From positions 1 through 51,960 of the forward strand of contig CAIPQU010000164.1 in assembly GCA_903867305.1 (NCBI GenBank): DNA of 51,960 bases, written 5' to 3'. The stretch's first letter is position 1. Every line of letters starts with the position of its first letter. Both the position numbers and the translations under genes were made by a program. Positions 42,751-51,960 of the stretch are shown in pieces. This DNA comes from an uncultured beta proteobacterium. GTDB lineage: Bacteria; Pseudomonadota; Gammaproteobacteria; Burkholderiales; Burkholderiaceae. The notes beneath the pieces are model-generated. The model saw only the letters and a program-made list of their open reading frames with translations. It was not told the origin of the DNA and searched no databases.

Positions 42751-45700
42751 TATTAGACATGGGTGAAGCTTCTTTATTCAATAGTCTTTCAAAGAAGACT
42801 TCAATCTCAACATAAAAAATTGGCACCAAACCTACCGCCAAAATCGTCGAAGCAATCATTCCAGAAAACACTGTAATACCGATTGAGATACGAGCTGCAG
42901 CGCCAGCGCCACTGGAAAGCAAGAGTGGTACAACACCCAAAATAAAAGCGATCGAAGTCATTACAATCGGTCGAAAACGACGATGAGATGCATCGATTGC
43001 GGACTCAACTAAACTCATGCCTTTTGCCATATTTTCAATAGCAACTTCCACAATTAAAATGGCATTCTTACACGATAAGGCAATCATTAATACTAGGCCA
43101 ATCTGGACATAAATGTTATTCGGCAACCCAGTCAGTGATAGCGCAATAACAGTACCTGAGAGTGAGAGTGGTACTGCAGTAATGACTGCTAGTGGTGTAA
43201 CCCAGGACTCATATTGGGCAGCCAGTACTAAATAGACTAATAGAATAGCGAGCGCAAAAATGTAGACGATGGAACCACCGACCAATTTCTCTTGGTAAGA
43301 CATTGCCGTCCACTCGTAAGAAACCCCTTGGGGCAAGGTCTGAGCCGCAAGTTTTTCTAGTGACTCAATGACCTGACCAGAGCTATAAGCTTTTTGTGCC
43401 GAGCCTAAAATTGCTGCCGTTGGATAAAGTTGGTATTGAGATGCAATAGCAGGTCCTGTGGTTTTTTTAATATCAATGAAAGAACCTAAGGGCACCATAT
43501 TCCCAGATTTATTTTTGATATACAGTCGATTGATTTGGTCAGCTAGTGCGCGATATTTACCATCTGCTTGCACATAAACTTGGTAGGTTTGACCGTACTT
43601 AAAAAATTGATTGACATACGTAGAGCCAATGGAGGATTGAAGAACGTCGTAAGCATCACCGATGGAAACCCCTAAAGTATCGGCGCGAGCTGAATTAAAA
43701 GTCAACTCTAGCTGGGGAACATTATTATTAAATGGTGAAAAAATCATCATAATTTCTGGTAGCTTACTAGCCTCTGATAAAAATTGATTAGTAACTAAGG
43801 CTAGCTTTTGATAGTTATTACTACCATCAGTCAATTCCAACTGCATTTGAAAACCACCTGAAAGTCCAAGGCCTGGTATGCCTGGAGGAACAATGACAAA
43901 GGACTTCACCTCTTGAATCTGTTTGAGTTGCTCATTCAATGATTGATAGATTTCACCTAGGCCCTCTTTTTTTCCACGTTCAGCCCAAGGTCTTAGAGTG
44001 ACATACATCGTGCCACCATTCGAAAGACTGGCATTGTTATTGAGCGTACTCACTCCACCAATAGAGATTACACGGTCAACGCCTGGAGTTTTTTGAACAA
44101 TCTGAGCAACTTTAGTCATGCCAACTTCTGTTCTTTCCAAAGAAGCGCCATCAGCCACCGTCGTGGCAATAATTAGGTAGCCCTGATCCTCAGTAGGTAT
44201 AAATCCAGTAGGAATATACGCCAGCCCACCTAAAGATCCAATCACAATAATGATCCCTACTGTCTTACTAATATTACGTTTTTCCATCACGACGGCTAAT
44301 TTACCAGCATACCAAGTAGACAATTTCTCAAAATAAAAATCAAATTTGGCATATACCCAATGCTTTTTTTGATTCGGATCAATCGGTCGCATAAACTGTG
44401 CAGCTTGGGTTGGTTTTAAGGTAATTGCATTAATTGCACTAATTAAAGCGGTGGCAGCAATCACTAATGCAAATTGACGATACATTTGGCCAGTAATGCC
44501 GCTAATAAATGAGGCGGGCAAAAACACCGCCATCAACACCAGTGTAATACCAATCACAGGACCCATCAATTCAGTCATAGCATCGATGGCCGCCTGCCGA
44601 GGAGTATCGCCCTCTTCGATTTTATGAGCCACGCCCTCCACAATAACAATCGCATCATCTACAACGATACCGATACACAAAACAATCGCAAAGAGCGTAA
44701 TCAAATTAATAGAAAAACCAAGTGCGGCCATACATGCAAAACCACCAATGATGCTGACAGGGACAGTAGTCGCTGGTACTAGAGTTGCTCGCCAATCTTG
44801 CAAAAATAACAAGATAACTAGTAACACCAAGATACCTGCCTCAAACAACGTACGATAGACTTCGTTGATAGATTCTTTAACAAAGAGCGTAGTGTCAAAG
44901 GGTACTTCCCATTTCATTTCCTTTGGGAAGTTTTGGGCAATTTTGCCCATTTCATCTTCGACTGCTTTAGCAATGGTCAGAGCATTTGCGCCAGGCATTT
45001 GGAAGATCGCAATACCGCCGGCAGGCTGACTACCCATCTTAAAAAATTGACTATAGTTTTGACTGCCTAATTCAATTCGCGCAACATCACTCAACCGCGT
45101 AATCGAACCATCTGAGGCAGTTTTTAAAGTAATCCTTCCAAATTGCTCAGGCGTATTCAACGCACTCGTAACATTGACGGTTAACTGAAAATCTTGCCCA
45201 GAGTTAACGGGAGGCGATCCCACTTGGCCTGCAGCCAACATAATATTTTGTTTATTAATTGCATTGATGACATCGCTTGGGGTGAGCTTACGCATCATCA
45301 GTTGCGCAGGATCAAGCCATACTCGCATACTGTAATTACCAACTCCGAATACATTGGCAGCGGCCACCCCTGGTATGCGCGCTAAACGATTTTGCAAGTT
45401 CAGACTGGCATAGTTACTCAAAAACAAACCGTCATGCTCAGGATTGCTGGAAGTAATCGTCACAAATTGCAAAATAGCCGTTGATTGGGTCTTGGTGGTA
45501 ACCCCCTGCTTCTGAACACTAGCCGGCAACATTGGCAAGGCAATAGCGACACGATTTTGCACATTCACCTGAGCCAGATTGGGATCTGTACCCACCTTAA
45601 AAGTCACCGTCAAGTTATAACGCCCATTACTACTAGAGTCGGATTGCATATAGAGCATGCCATCGACTCCATTAACCTGATTTTCGATGGGATTTGCTAT

Positions 45701-45883
45701 CAGTTGCTGAACCAAACTGGCGCTAGCGCCCGGAAAAGAGGTGCTTACCTGAATAGTTGGTGGCGTAATATTGGGGTATTGTGCTACCGGCAACCCCAAA
45801 ATAGAGACCGCTCCAATCAACATGGTAATTAAGGCAATCACGTTGCCTAAGACGGGTCTTTCGATAAAAAATTTAGAGAGCAT
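42737..45883 (-). CDS. RND multidrug efflux permease (HAE1/AcrB type)
   Basis: A 1048-residue inner-membrane proton antiporter, the normal AcrB length. N-terminus FFIERPVLGNVIALITMLIG, LPVAQYPNITPPTIQV; proton-relay aspartates Asp409-Asp410 in GIVVDDAIVIVEG on helix 4 and the helix-10 lysine in MIALSCKNAILIVEV. It is the last gene of the operon OMF-MFP-RND, two bases after the adaptor gene. It exports hydrophobic or amphiphilic compounds, antibiotics or solvents; the specificity cannot be read. No regulator gene of the TetR or MarR type lies beside the operon. Confidence 0.94.
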   Translation of the reverse strand: MLSKFFIERPVLGNVIALITMLIGAVSILGLPVAQYPNITPPTIQVSTSFPGASASLVQQLIANPIENQVNGVDGMLYMQSDSSSNGRYNLTVTFKVGTDPNLAQVNVQNRVAIALPMLPASVQKQGVTTKTQSTAILQFVTITSSNPEHDGLFLSNYASLNLQNRLARIPGVAAANVFGVGNYSMRVWLDPAQLMMRKLTPSDVINAINKQNIMLAAGQVGSPPVNSGQDFQLTVNVTSALNTPEQFGRITLKTASDGSITRLSDVARIELGSQNYSQFFKMGSQPAGGIAIFQMPGANALTIAKAVEDEMGKIAQNFPKEMKWEVPFDTTLFVKESINEVYRTLFEAGILVLLVILLFLQDWRATLVPATTVPVSIIGGFACMAALGFSINLITLFAIVLCIGIVVDDAIVIVEGVAHKIEEGDTPRQAAIDAMTELMGPVIGITLVLMAVFLPASFISGITGQMYRQFALVIAATALISAINAITLKPTQAAQFMRPIDPNQKKHWVYAKFDFYFEKLSTWYAGKLAVVMEKRNISKTVGIIIVIGSLGGLAYIPTGFIPTEDQGYLIIATTVADGASLERTEVGMTKVAQIVQKTPGVDRVISIGGVSTLNNNASLSNGGTMYVTLRPWAERGKKEGLGEIYQSLNEQLKQIQEVKSFVIVPPGIPGLGLSGGFQMQLELTDGSNNYQKLALVTNQFLSEASKLPEIMMIFSPFNNNVPQLELTFNSARADTLGVSIGDAYDVLQSSIGSTYVNQFFKYGQTYQVYVQADGKYRALADQINRLYIKNKSGNMVPLGSFIDIKKTTGPAIASQYQLYPTAAILGSAQKAYSSGQVIESLEKLAAQTLPQGVSYEWTAMSYQEKLVGGSIVYIFALAILLVYLVLAAQYESWVTPLAVITAVPLSLSGTVIALSLTGLPNNIYVQIGLVLMIALSCKNAILIVEVAIENMAKGMSLVESAIDASHRRFRPIVMTSIAFILGVVPLLLSSGAGAAARISIGITVFSGMIASTILAVGLVPIFYVEIEVFFERLLNKEASPMSNTDQK

Positions 45884-45885
45884 AT

Positions 45886-47013
45886 TTACCTAGTGGAGAT
45901 CGCTTCTAATGGTTGCTCTTTGGGACTAGTCAATTGACCTTCACTTAAGTTAATGAAGCCGTTGATGACAACTGATGGCTTTTCATCTAAGCCCTTCACA
46001 ATCTCCACCATTGATCCAAATACTTGCCCAAGAATAATATTTTGACGTCGTGCCTTATTTTCTGCATCTAGGATAAAGACATAATTACCTTGCTGATCTT
46101 CCAAGACTGCAGTACTTGGAATTAAAAAGGCGGGGTGTACTGGGCCATATTTAGCCATGACACGTGCATATAATCCGGGGATCAATTGGTAATTGGGATT
46201 ATCTAAAACACCACGCAATTGTAAATTACCTGTATCTGTAGAAACCAAATTAGCACCGTAATCTAGAACTCCCTCATGAGGAAAGCCTTTTTCCCCTTGT
46301 AATTCTATATAAACTGGTAACTTATTGATCAGCTTTTTATCTTTCAACTCATCGGTAGATTGGCCTCTGAATTTTAGAAGATCACGTTCATTAATCGAAA
46401 AGTACACATAAATTGGATTAATCTTCTGGATTGTGGCTACCGTTGTACCTTCTGGGGTGGCTCCCATATAAGTACCAACATCCACTAAGTGTCGCCCCAT
46501 TAATCCATCAAAAGGCGCCCTAACTTCGGTATAGCCATAATTAATTTTCGCCAACTGTAAACTAGCCTCTGATTGCAATAAAGAAGATTGGGCCTTATCT
46601 ACAGAAGCCTGTGAGGTAGCATTTTCTTTTAATAATTGCTTTTGACGAGTGTATTCAATTTTCGCTTCGTTATAGATGGCTTGATACAAATTGACCTGCT
46701 CTAAATAGTTGTCTTGCTCAATCACAAATAACAGATCACCCTTTTTGACATAGCTACCATCCTTAAATTTCAATTTAGTTAAATAACCTGCAACCCTGGC
46801 ATTTAAATTTACGGTGTACTCAGCATTCAAAACACCGTCAAAAATGCTGTAGTTTTGCAATTCCTGAACCAGTGGTTTTGCAATGGTAACTGACGCCTCA
46901 GTTTCGACCAGCTTTTTTTTGGAAGTGCCTAATGAAGCCACAACAGCAATAAGAACAGCAAGTACTACTCCATACATCAGTGGTTTTTTATAGCGTACAA
47001 AATTGAATGTCAT
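45886..47013 (-). CDS. RND efflux periplasmic adaptor (MFP)
   Basis: A 375-residue membrane fusion protein. It is anchored by an N-terminal hydrophobic segment (about 12-29) with no lipobox cysteine. Then the barrel-sandwich VNLNARVAGYLTKLKFKDGSYVKKGDLLFVIE, a coiled-coil hairpin (about 105-155), YTEVRAPFDGLMGRHLVDVG and the C-terminal PSTAVLEDQQGNYVFILDAE, all diagnostic of the AcrA/MexA family. It links the RND pump to the outer-membrane channel. It starts 11 bases after the channel gene and ends two bases before the RND gene. Confidence 0.93.
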   Translation of the reverse strand: MTFNFVRYKKPLMYGVVLAVLIAVVASLGTSKKKLVETEASVTIAKPLVQELQNYSIFDGVLNAEYTVNLNARVAGYLTKLKFKDGSYVKKGDLLFVIEQDNYLEQVNLYQAIYNEAKIEYTRQKQLLKENATSQASVDKAQSSLLQSEASLQLAKINYGYTEVRAPFDGLMGRHLVDVGTYMGATPEGTTVATIQKINPIYVYFSINERDLLKFRGQSTDELKDKKLINKLPVYIELQGEKGFPHEGVLDYGANLVSTDTGNLQLRGVLDNPNYQLIPGLYARVMAKYGPVHPAFLIPSTAVLEDQQGNYVFILDAENKARRQNIILGQVFGSMVEIVKGLDEKPSVVINGFINLSEGQLTSPKEQPLEAISTR

Positions 47014-47024
47014 AAGCGGTATAC

Positions 47025-48638
47025 CTATTTATTAAGTGGCAGGGTATTGGAGAAAAATTTCCCAACCTGAACATTACTAGGGTCTTGTTGGTTCGTTAAA
47101 ACTTTCCCCCAGTCTGTTCGGTCTTGCATCTCCTTGATGATCTCTGAGGGTAATGCCGGTGCTTTCATTTCTGCAGGCCAACCGCCCCCTAATGCCTTGA
47201 AAGCAGCGACATAACCTAAAAGCTGATTCGATGCATTTTGAATATCTGAATTTTGAACCTTCAAAAGCGATTGTTGGGCAGTAATAACGGTGGTGTAATC
47301 GCTTTGACCAGCCTTATAACGCTCAAGTGAAAGATTAGCCGCACTCGATGCGGCAGTGACCGCACTCTTAAGATCCACAGAGGAACTCTTGGATGTGGAA
47401 ATTGAAATCAAGGCATCTTCAACCTCTTTTTGCGCAGTCAATACTTGACTTTGATATGCCAGCAGACTTTGTTGGAAGATGGCATCCTGTACCCGAATTT
47501 GGTCGACGATCGCACCACGATAAAACAAGGGAAAGAGTAACCCTCCCGAAATCGTAGAGGAGTTATTTCCCCAACTAAATAAATTATCGGAACTAGTAGA
47601 GCCGTAATTAGAATTAGAAAAACCAAAAGTACCACCCAAAGAAAGGCTTGGATACAGTGCAGCTTTGTTAACGCCAATCAGCGCTGATTGAGAGGCAGTT
47701 GTGTACTCAGCTTGAATAATATCGGGACGACGGCGCAGAAGATCTTTTGGTATACCCACCCCCAACTGCGGTGGAATCTTCAAACTGTTTTTAGTAGTCC
47801 CATAATTCTTTTCATAATAGTCAGGCACTTCACCCAACAACAAACTCATGGCATATTGCGTTTTTTTGAGAGAGGCATATAAGCCTGGAATCTCAGCCTT
47901 CGTTTGATCATATTGAGCTTGCGCCTGATTTAGATCAAGCATTGACGTTGCGCCATATTTAAAGCGTGCAGAGGCAATTCGCAAACTCTCCGCTTGCAAC
48001 ACTAAATTAGTCTTCGCAACATCAATCATCGATTCATAATTGCGTATATTGATATAGGTATTGGCCACGTCAGCGCTGATAGAAACATCGGCTGAATAAT
48101 ATGCGGCGACTGAAGATAAGTAATTTGAATAAGAGCTTTCAATACTGCGCCTATATTTCCCCCAAAAATCTAACTCCCAATTTAATTGGAGCGAAACACT
48201 ATTTAATACCAAATTATTGCTGTTGTTAGTAATCTGTTGCAAAGCACTATTTTTACTAGTTGTAGTGGACCCACTTAAGGCAACTGTAGGCAATAGCTGA
48301 CTATCGCTAATCCCTAAATAAGACTGATACTGATAAACACGTAGCGCACTTTGTTGCAATGATAGGTTCTGGGCTTTCACTTTTTGCAAAAGCTGATTTA
48401 AGGTTGAATCCCCAAAACTTTCCCACCACTGAACAGGATCAATATGCTGATCTGAAGATTCATTCATTGCAACAGTGACATCTGTACTGGTAGTAGGCTT
48501 GAATTGCGAATTCGTTTTAACAGTAGGCTGAGAGAAGTCAGGGCCAACAGTCATGCAAGCATTCAACATGATTAAAGGAATCAGAAAAAGGCATCCCAAG
48601 AGCCGTCGATGTTTAATGTTTAATACTTTATTTACCAT
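47025..48638 (-). CDS. outer-membrane efflux lipoprotein (NodT/OprM family)
   Basis: About 537 residues from the ATG at 48636-48638; a TTG directly before it is less likely. Lipoprotein signal with lipobox LNAC (Cys28) followed by MTVGPDFSQP, the standard NodT start. Two outer-membrane efflux repeats follow, with WELDFWGKYRRS near 155 and GVGIPKDLLRRRPDIIQAE near 300, which is the duplicated TolC signature. It forms the trimeric exit channel. Here it is the first gene of the operon, upstream of the adaptor and RND pump, while many MexAB-OprM-like operons have it last. Confidence 0.92.
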   Translation of the reverse strand: MVNKVLNIKHRRLLGCLFLIPLIMLNACMTVGPDFSQPTVKTNSQFKPTTSTDVTVAMNESSDQHIDPVQWWESFGDSTLNQLLQKVKAQNLSLQQSALRVYQYQSYLGISDSQLLPTVALSGSTTTSKNSALQQITNNSNNLVLNSVSLQLNWELDFWGKYRRSIESSYSNYLSSVAAYYSADVSISADVANTYINIRNYESMIDVAKTNLVLQAESLRIASARFKYGATSMLDLNQAQAQYDQTKAEIPGLYASLKKTQYAMSLLLGEVPDYYEKNYGTTKNSLKIPPQLGVGIPKDLLRRRPDIIQAEYTTASQSALIGVNKAALYPSLSLGGTFGFSNSNYGSTSSDNLFSWGNNSSTISGGLLFPLFYRGAIVDQIRVQDAIFQQSLLAYQSQVLTAQKEVEDALISISTSKSSSVDLKSAVTAASSAANLSLERYKAGQSDYTTVITAQQSLLKVQNSDIQNASNQLLGYVAAFKALGGGWPAEMKAPALPSEIIKEMQDRTDWGKVLTNQQDPSNVQVGKFFSNTLPLNK

Positions 48639-48964
48639 CAACGAAGTTTACCAACATTTAATGACTCTAATAACGTTCTCAGCTTGGGATCCCCTATATA
48701 TTTTCAAGCACTAGGATTGATTCGTACTTTTCGATTTTAATTTATTTAAGGTATCAAAATTTATAACGAATTTTTAGTACATATGAAGTAGCTAATCATT
48801 TGCACATGATATCTTTAACAAATACTTTAGGTCTCTGTCAATGCCCAAAATCGGTGAAAAATAATAGGCATCTATCCCTCAGGACATTCGACAATGACCA
48901 TTCGAAGTTCTCTTGCTACCTTGGAGTCACAAAAGACTAAAAAAGAATTCACTAGTAAATTTCT
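48639..48964. other. gene-free stretch between the efflux operon and the MFS gene
   Basis: 326 bases upstream of the efflux operon and downstream of the MFS gene. A plus-strand frame of 57 codons starting at 48894 runs antisense into the MFS gene and has no ribosome site, so I do not call it. The efflux promoter must lie here, but no regulator site stands out. Confidence 0.4.
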
Positions 48965-50182
48965 TCATAAAGATGCAGGAGGCTTAGTTTTAAATAATGC
49001 AAAGGAGGCCTGTACGATCCCAGCGAATAAACCAATCGATACTCCAATTTGTAAGGCCAAGTTATAAGAACCTAAAGCATCAAATATCAGGCCGCCACCA
49101 AAAGCACCTACAAAACTACCCACTTGATGACCGATAAATGCAACTCCAACAAGCATCGCTTGCCATTTAACACCAAACATTTCGGCAATGGCGCCCGACA
49201 CGAGTGGCACAACACCAAGCCATAGGAATCCTATATAAGCTGCAAAAATGAGTGTATTTGTCGAATCTGGAATGACATAAAAGTAATACGCTATTCCAAT
49301 AGATCGCAATATATAAATCAATCCTAATAAGAATAATTTGTTGTAACGTCCCCCCATCCAACCAAAAAACAAACTCCCCAATGCATTAAAACCACCGATC
49401 ACCGCTAAAGACTGAGCACTCAGCATGGGGTCTAATCCACATAATGCAAGATAGGATGGCAAATGGGTAGTCAAAAAAATTAATTGCATGCCACATACAA
49501 AATAGGCGATCGCCATGACAGTAAACGGCGGATATTTCAGCGCTTTAACAACCACCTTCATCGGCTTGATATCATCATTAACAGATTCGTCAAGAATTGG
49601 CTCCTGATCAACACCTCCTGCATACCAAGCGCCAGGAATAACTAAAATAGCCATCACAACAAATCCAGCCATTCCTATTCGCCAATCAAATGCCTGTATC
49701 AAGGCTTGACCAATTGGTGCAGCAACTAAGGCGCCTAATGATCCTGCTGCAGAAACCAAACCAAGGATAAAACTTCGCTTTTCAATAGGTACGGCCCTAG
49801 TTGCAACAGCCATACCGATACCAGAACCGTTACATGCAAGTGCACAACCAATTAAGAAACCTGCCCCAATAGTGACGCCGACCACTCCGTTAGCAGTCGC
49901 TAAGATAATGATTCCTAAAAGATACAAAAAAGAACCTATCATCATCACTTTTTTAAAGCCGACTTTTATTACCCATACCCCAATAAATGGTTGCATTAAT
50001 CCCCAAGATAAATTTTGGATAGCAATCGCGAGTGTAAATTGGGAAACTGAAACGCCAATATTTTGAGTAATTGCAGGCATAAATACCCCCAAGCTTTGAC
50101 GCATCCCCGTACTTAAGGAAAGCATCAAAGAAACTCCAAGCAAAATTGGTAAGCTGGACTTAATCCACTGATGATTGTTCAA
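48965..50182 (-). CDS. MFS transporter
   Basis: A 405-residue inner-membrane protein with twelve expected helices and a central cytoplasmic loop (about 195-215, acidic). The N-half has LMQPFIGVWVIKVGFKKVMM, a G-x-x-x-D-R/K-x-G-R/K-like loop between helices 2 and 3, and LGLVSAAGSLGALVAAPIGQ (motif C region with glycines). The overall pattern resembles MCT/OFA-like carriers of monocarboxylates common in Burkholderiales, but the cargo is not certain. No ribosome site is seen before the ATG. Confidence 0.87.
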   Translation of the reverse strand: MNNHQWIKSSLPILLGVSLMLSLSTGMRQSLGVFMPAITQNIGVSVSQFTLAIAIQNLSWGLMQPFIGVWVIKVGFKKVMMIGSFLYLLGIIILATANGVVGVTIGAGFLIGCALACNGSGIGMAVATRAVPIEKRSFILGLVSAAGSLGALVAAPIGQALIQAFDWRIGMAGFVVMAILVIPGAWYAGGVDQEPILDESVNDDIKPMKVVVKALKYPPFTVMAIAYFVCGMQLIFLTTHLPSYLALCGLDPMLSAQSLAVIGGFNALGSLFFGWMGGRYNKLFLLGLIYILRSIGIAYYFYVIPDSTNTLIFAAYIGFLWLGVVPLVSGAIAEMFGVKWQAMLVGVAFIGHQVGSFVGAFGGGLIFDALGSYNLALQIGVSIGLFAGIVQASFALFKTKPPASL

Positions 50183-50265
50183 TTGTTTTATTTTTATAAA
50201 TTAAACTTTATTTTAGCTGTTTGGACTAATACCTTAGAAATATGAACGTTTGGATCTAAATTCAC

Positions 50266-51117
50266 TCATTCAGTTTTATAGCTGCTTGCGCAGCGAAAGC
50301 CAATATTGTGGTGACCAGCTTTAGGGTGACGAGATAAATATCTACCTCGATGGGTGGTACTGATTTCCTGCGCATTTGAATCGTGGCCACCGCCACGAGT
50401 GGCACGGATCGGCCCTGTATTCTGGTTTTCTCTACCATCATCAGCTTTATACGGATAGGGTTGATAGACGCTGGATACCCACTCCCATTGATTTCCGGCC
50501 ATATCTAAAACTCCATATGGGCTTGCTCCGTCTGGAAATGCATCAACTGGTGCCGATGAGTTAAAGGGCGCGCCAAAAAGAGCTAATTTTGCATGCGGCA
50601 TTGCATTACCCCATGGGTATTTCCGACCATCAATGCCACGCGCAGCCTTTTCCCACTCAGCCTCAGTAGGCAATCGCTTATTCAACCAAGCACAGTAATC
50701 ACGTGCTCCGACCCAAATTACTTCATTCACTGGGTGTGATTCATAACCAAGATCAGCTTTCCACATTGAGTTATGCCGATGAATTCTGGCATCACTATCG
50801 TCATGATCATAAAAAGTCTCGACCTGTTGATTTTGTAGGCCTTTGTAATTCAGAAATTGCGCAAAATCCGTATTACTTACAGGAAGAATATCTAGAGAAA
50901 ATGCTTTCACAAAAACCGTATGTTCTGGTTTTTCATCATCAGGACCAATATTAGATCCCATGGTAAAAGATCCCTCTGAAATAAACGCCATCGTTTTTGA
51001 CGATCGAGGGTCTTTAGAATTGATTTGTGCATGAACACAGGCTAAGAAAGCACAAAGGATAAAAATAACAATGCCTCCTCGCCGGACAAAATATTCAGCT
51101 ATCACTTGATTAGACAA
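50266..51117 (-). CDS. exported SUMF1/FGE-fold protein, cysteine pair absent
   Basis: 283 residues from a TTG start preceded by GGGGAAAAGAA. A hydrophobic signal (about 14-31, ending VHAQ) exports it to the periplasm. The formylglycine-generating-enzyme fold is plain: ISEGSFTMGSNIGPDDEKPEH, LDILPVSNTDFAQFL, RLPTEAEWEKAARG, YPWGN, GVLDMAGNQWEWVSS, and HHNIGFRCAS at the end. The two redox cysteines of true FGE (in the segment before N-x-G-F-R-C) are replaced; the region reads EISTTHRGRYLSRHPKAG. Formylglycine synthesis is therefore unlikely; other SUMF1-fold roles such as PvdO-like or ligand-binding are possible. No sulfatase gene is near. Confidence 0.82.
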   Translation of the reverse strand: MSNQVIAEYFVRRGGIVIFILCAFLACVHAQINSKDPRSSKTMAFISEGSFTMGSNIGPDDEKPEHTVFVKAFSLDILPVSNTDFAQFLNYKGLQNQQVETFYDHDDSDARIHRHNSMWKADLGYESHPVNEVIWVGARDYCAWLNKRLPTEAEWEKAARGIDGRKYPWGNAMPHAKLALFGAPFNSSAPVDAFPDGASPYGVLDMAGNQWEWVSSVYQPYPYKADDGRENQNTGPIRATRGGGHDSNAQEISTTHRGRYLSRHPKAGHHNIGFRCASSYKTE

Positions 51118-51274
51118 TTCTTTTCCCCAAATGCAAATTTATTAATTTATAACTATATTGCAACTATTCATCTTATCTCAATCAAATTGATATGGTATTT
51201 TCATTTCTGTTAAGCCACTTAGTGCTTGAACCGAATTCAAGGAGCCAGGATTTTAGATAATCGTAGGTTAACTG

Positions 51275-51685
51275 TCATGAGGCGTTCTTAGATCTTGCTT
51301 TTACTAAACGTAATACACTTGGTCCAAGAGCTTGGGAAATCGCATGACGATTTTTTGCGAACAATTGATACGCAAATTGTAAAATTGGTTGTAGGACTGA
51401 TCTAGAAAATAGCCAAGCCAAAAAAGGAAGATTTGCTCGACGGTAAGCCTCAGGAAATACTGCAGCGCCATGAATCAATTCACCATCGGCATATTGGCCA
51501 TACATCATCGCTAAAGCTTGCTCACATGAAACCCCGACCTCTAAGGGGTCATAACGATCTGAATTGATATCAATAAACTCCAAAAGACCTTCTTGGTTGC
51601 GCCCGGAAAGAAACAAAATTTCAGCCTGACACAAGGGGCATGCGCCGTCATAATACAGGGTCAGTTTTTGTATATCATTGGCCAT
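51275..51685 (-). CDS. DCC-family thiol-disulfide oxidoreductase-like protein (DUF393)
   Basis: 136 residues from the ATG at 51683-51685; a TTG just before it is less likely. It has the DUF393 signature YYDGACPLCQAEI with a CxxC pair near residues 15-18, then FIDINSDRYDP and GAAVFPEAYRR with the conserved H-G-A in ELIHGAAVF. A hydrophobic stretch follows at 83-105 (LPFLAWLFSRSVLQPILQ). Function is presumed redox but unproven. The IS30-type element ends only about 20 bases upstream of the ATG, so the native promoter has probably been displaced. The N-terminus looks complete. Confidence 0.85.
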   Translation of the reverse strand: MANDIQKLTLYYDGACPLCQAEILFLSGRNQEGLLEFIDINSDRYDPLEVGVSCEQALAMMYGQYADGELIHGAAVFPEAYRRANLPFLAWLFSRSVLQPILQFAYQLFAKNRHAISQALGPSVLRLVKARSKNAS

Positions 51686-51708
51686 CAAGCAAGTTTAAGA
51701 CGGCGGTT

Positions 51709-51960
51709 TCAAGGTTGAAGTGCAAAAATTGCTGCATGATGCTGCCTAAAATCAAATGCCTCGGGGGTGAACAACTGGGCAGGACATTTGAACCCTAATG
51801 ATTTCCGAGGTCTCGTGTTGAGTTGCCATGCAATTCGATCTAAGTCCTCTTGGCTAAAGATACTCAAATCTTCGCCTTTTGGCAAGTATTGCCTGAGTAA
51901 GCCGTTGGTGTTTTCATTGATTCCTCGTTGCCATGGGCTATGAGGATCAGCAAAGTAAAC
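51709..51960 (-). CDS. IS30-family transposase, C-terminal 83 residues (partial)
   Basis: Reading the minus strand from the window edge gives [20 protein letters not shown], then [20 protein letters not shown] and, near the end, [15 protein letters not shown] before TGA at 51709-51711. This is the DDE-domain end of IS30-family transposases, with the catalytic glutamate in [14 protein letters not shown] and the R-P-R-K-x-L-G-x-x-x-P tail. The rest of the element lies beyond the window. It could still be active; nothing broken is seen in the visible part. Confidence 0.9.
   Translation of the reverse strand, partial: VYFADPHSPWQRGINENTNGLLRQYLPKGEDLSIFSQEDLDRIAWQLNTRPRKSLGFKCPAQLFTPEAFDFRQHHAAIFALQP

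Noticed and set aside
48894..49067. 57-codon plus-strand frame starting MTIRSSLATLES
   Set aside because: No ribosome site and most of it is antisense to the MFS gene.

Overview
The window looks like the accessory chromosome of a Gram-negative betaproteobacterium, most likely Burkholderiales (Polynucleobacter-like or an Alcaligenaceae/Burkholderiaceae relative). The reasons are the many Bug/TctC-type periplasmic binding proteins (seven intact, one broken), TRAP and RND systems, a NodT-type outer-membrane lipoprotein, a DUF2126 transglutaminase-like giant and an OmpA protein of the type common in that order. The DNA is A+T-rich by eye. The genus assignment is inference; there is no rRNA, tRNA or housekeeping marker in the window.

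Layout. Position 1-94 is the tail of an IS200/IS605-family TnpB gene and its right end. 110-2955 is a complete TRAP transporter (dctM, dctQ, dctP on the minus strand) with an attenuator-like hairpin between dctP and dctQ. 3175-5525 holds a beta-hydroxyacid dehydrogenase and a secreted SGNH/GDSL hydrolase. 5763-7747 is a decayed patch: a Gfo/Idh/MocA pseudogene, a TRAP-type binding protein with no signal peptide, and a Bug pseudogene with a large internal deletion and a frameshift. 8064-19049 is more core-like: a transglutaminase-DUF2126 protein, OmpA, a YadG/YadH-type ABC exporter, a DUF2127 membrane protein, an EEP-family phosphodiesterase coupled to a cardiolipin-synthase-like PLD protein, and a divergent glnK/amtB pair. 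A 40-bp palindrome derived from an IS605-type right end lies at 17261-17300.

19148-42575 is a catabolic island. SDRs, an Nramp-like transporter, an Ldh-family dehydrogenase, alpha/beta and CocE-type hydrolases, a cupin, a two-domain OsmC-like protein, a NIPSNAP protein, MDR dehydrogenases, a GST and a secreted isochorismatase-fold protein alternate with Bug proteins and one LivK-type binding protein. No TctA/TctB or Liv membrane subunits are present, so these binding proteins must work with components encoded elsewhere or act as sensors. The most structured unit is a minus-strand run, 28331 to 23494: Bug, cupin, alpha/beta hydrolase, Bug, tandem OsmC.

42737-48638 is an OMF-MFP-RND tripartite efflux operon ending in an intrinsic terminator that overlaps the RND stop codon. 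48965-51685 carries an MFS transporter, an exported SUMF1-fold protein lacking the FGE cysteine pair, and a DCC-family (DUF393) thiol protein. The window closes inside an IS30-family transposase that abuts the DUF393 start codon.

I did not find a clearly new defence or mobile system. The best leads are the two-Bug/cupin/OsmC operon, binding proteins and enzymes lacking expected export signals or catalytic residues, and the IS605-derived palindrome.
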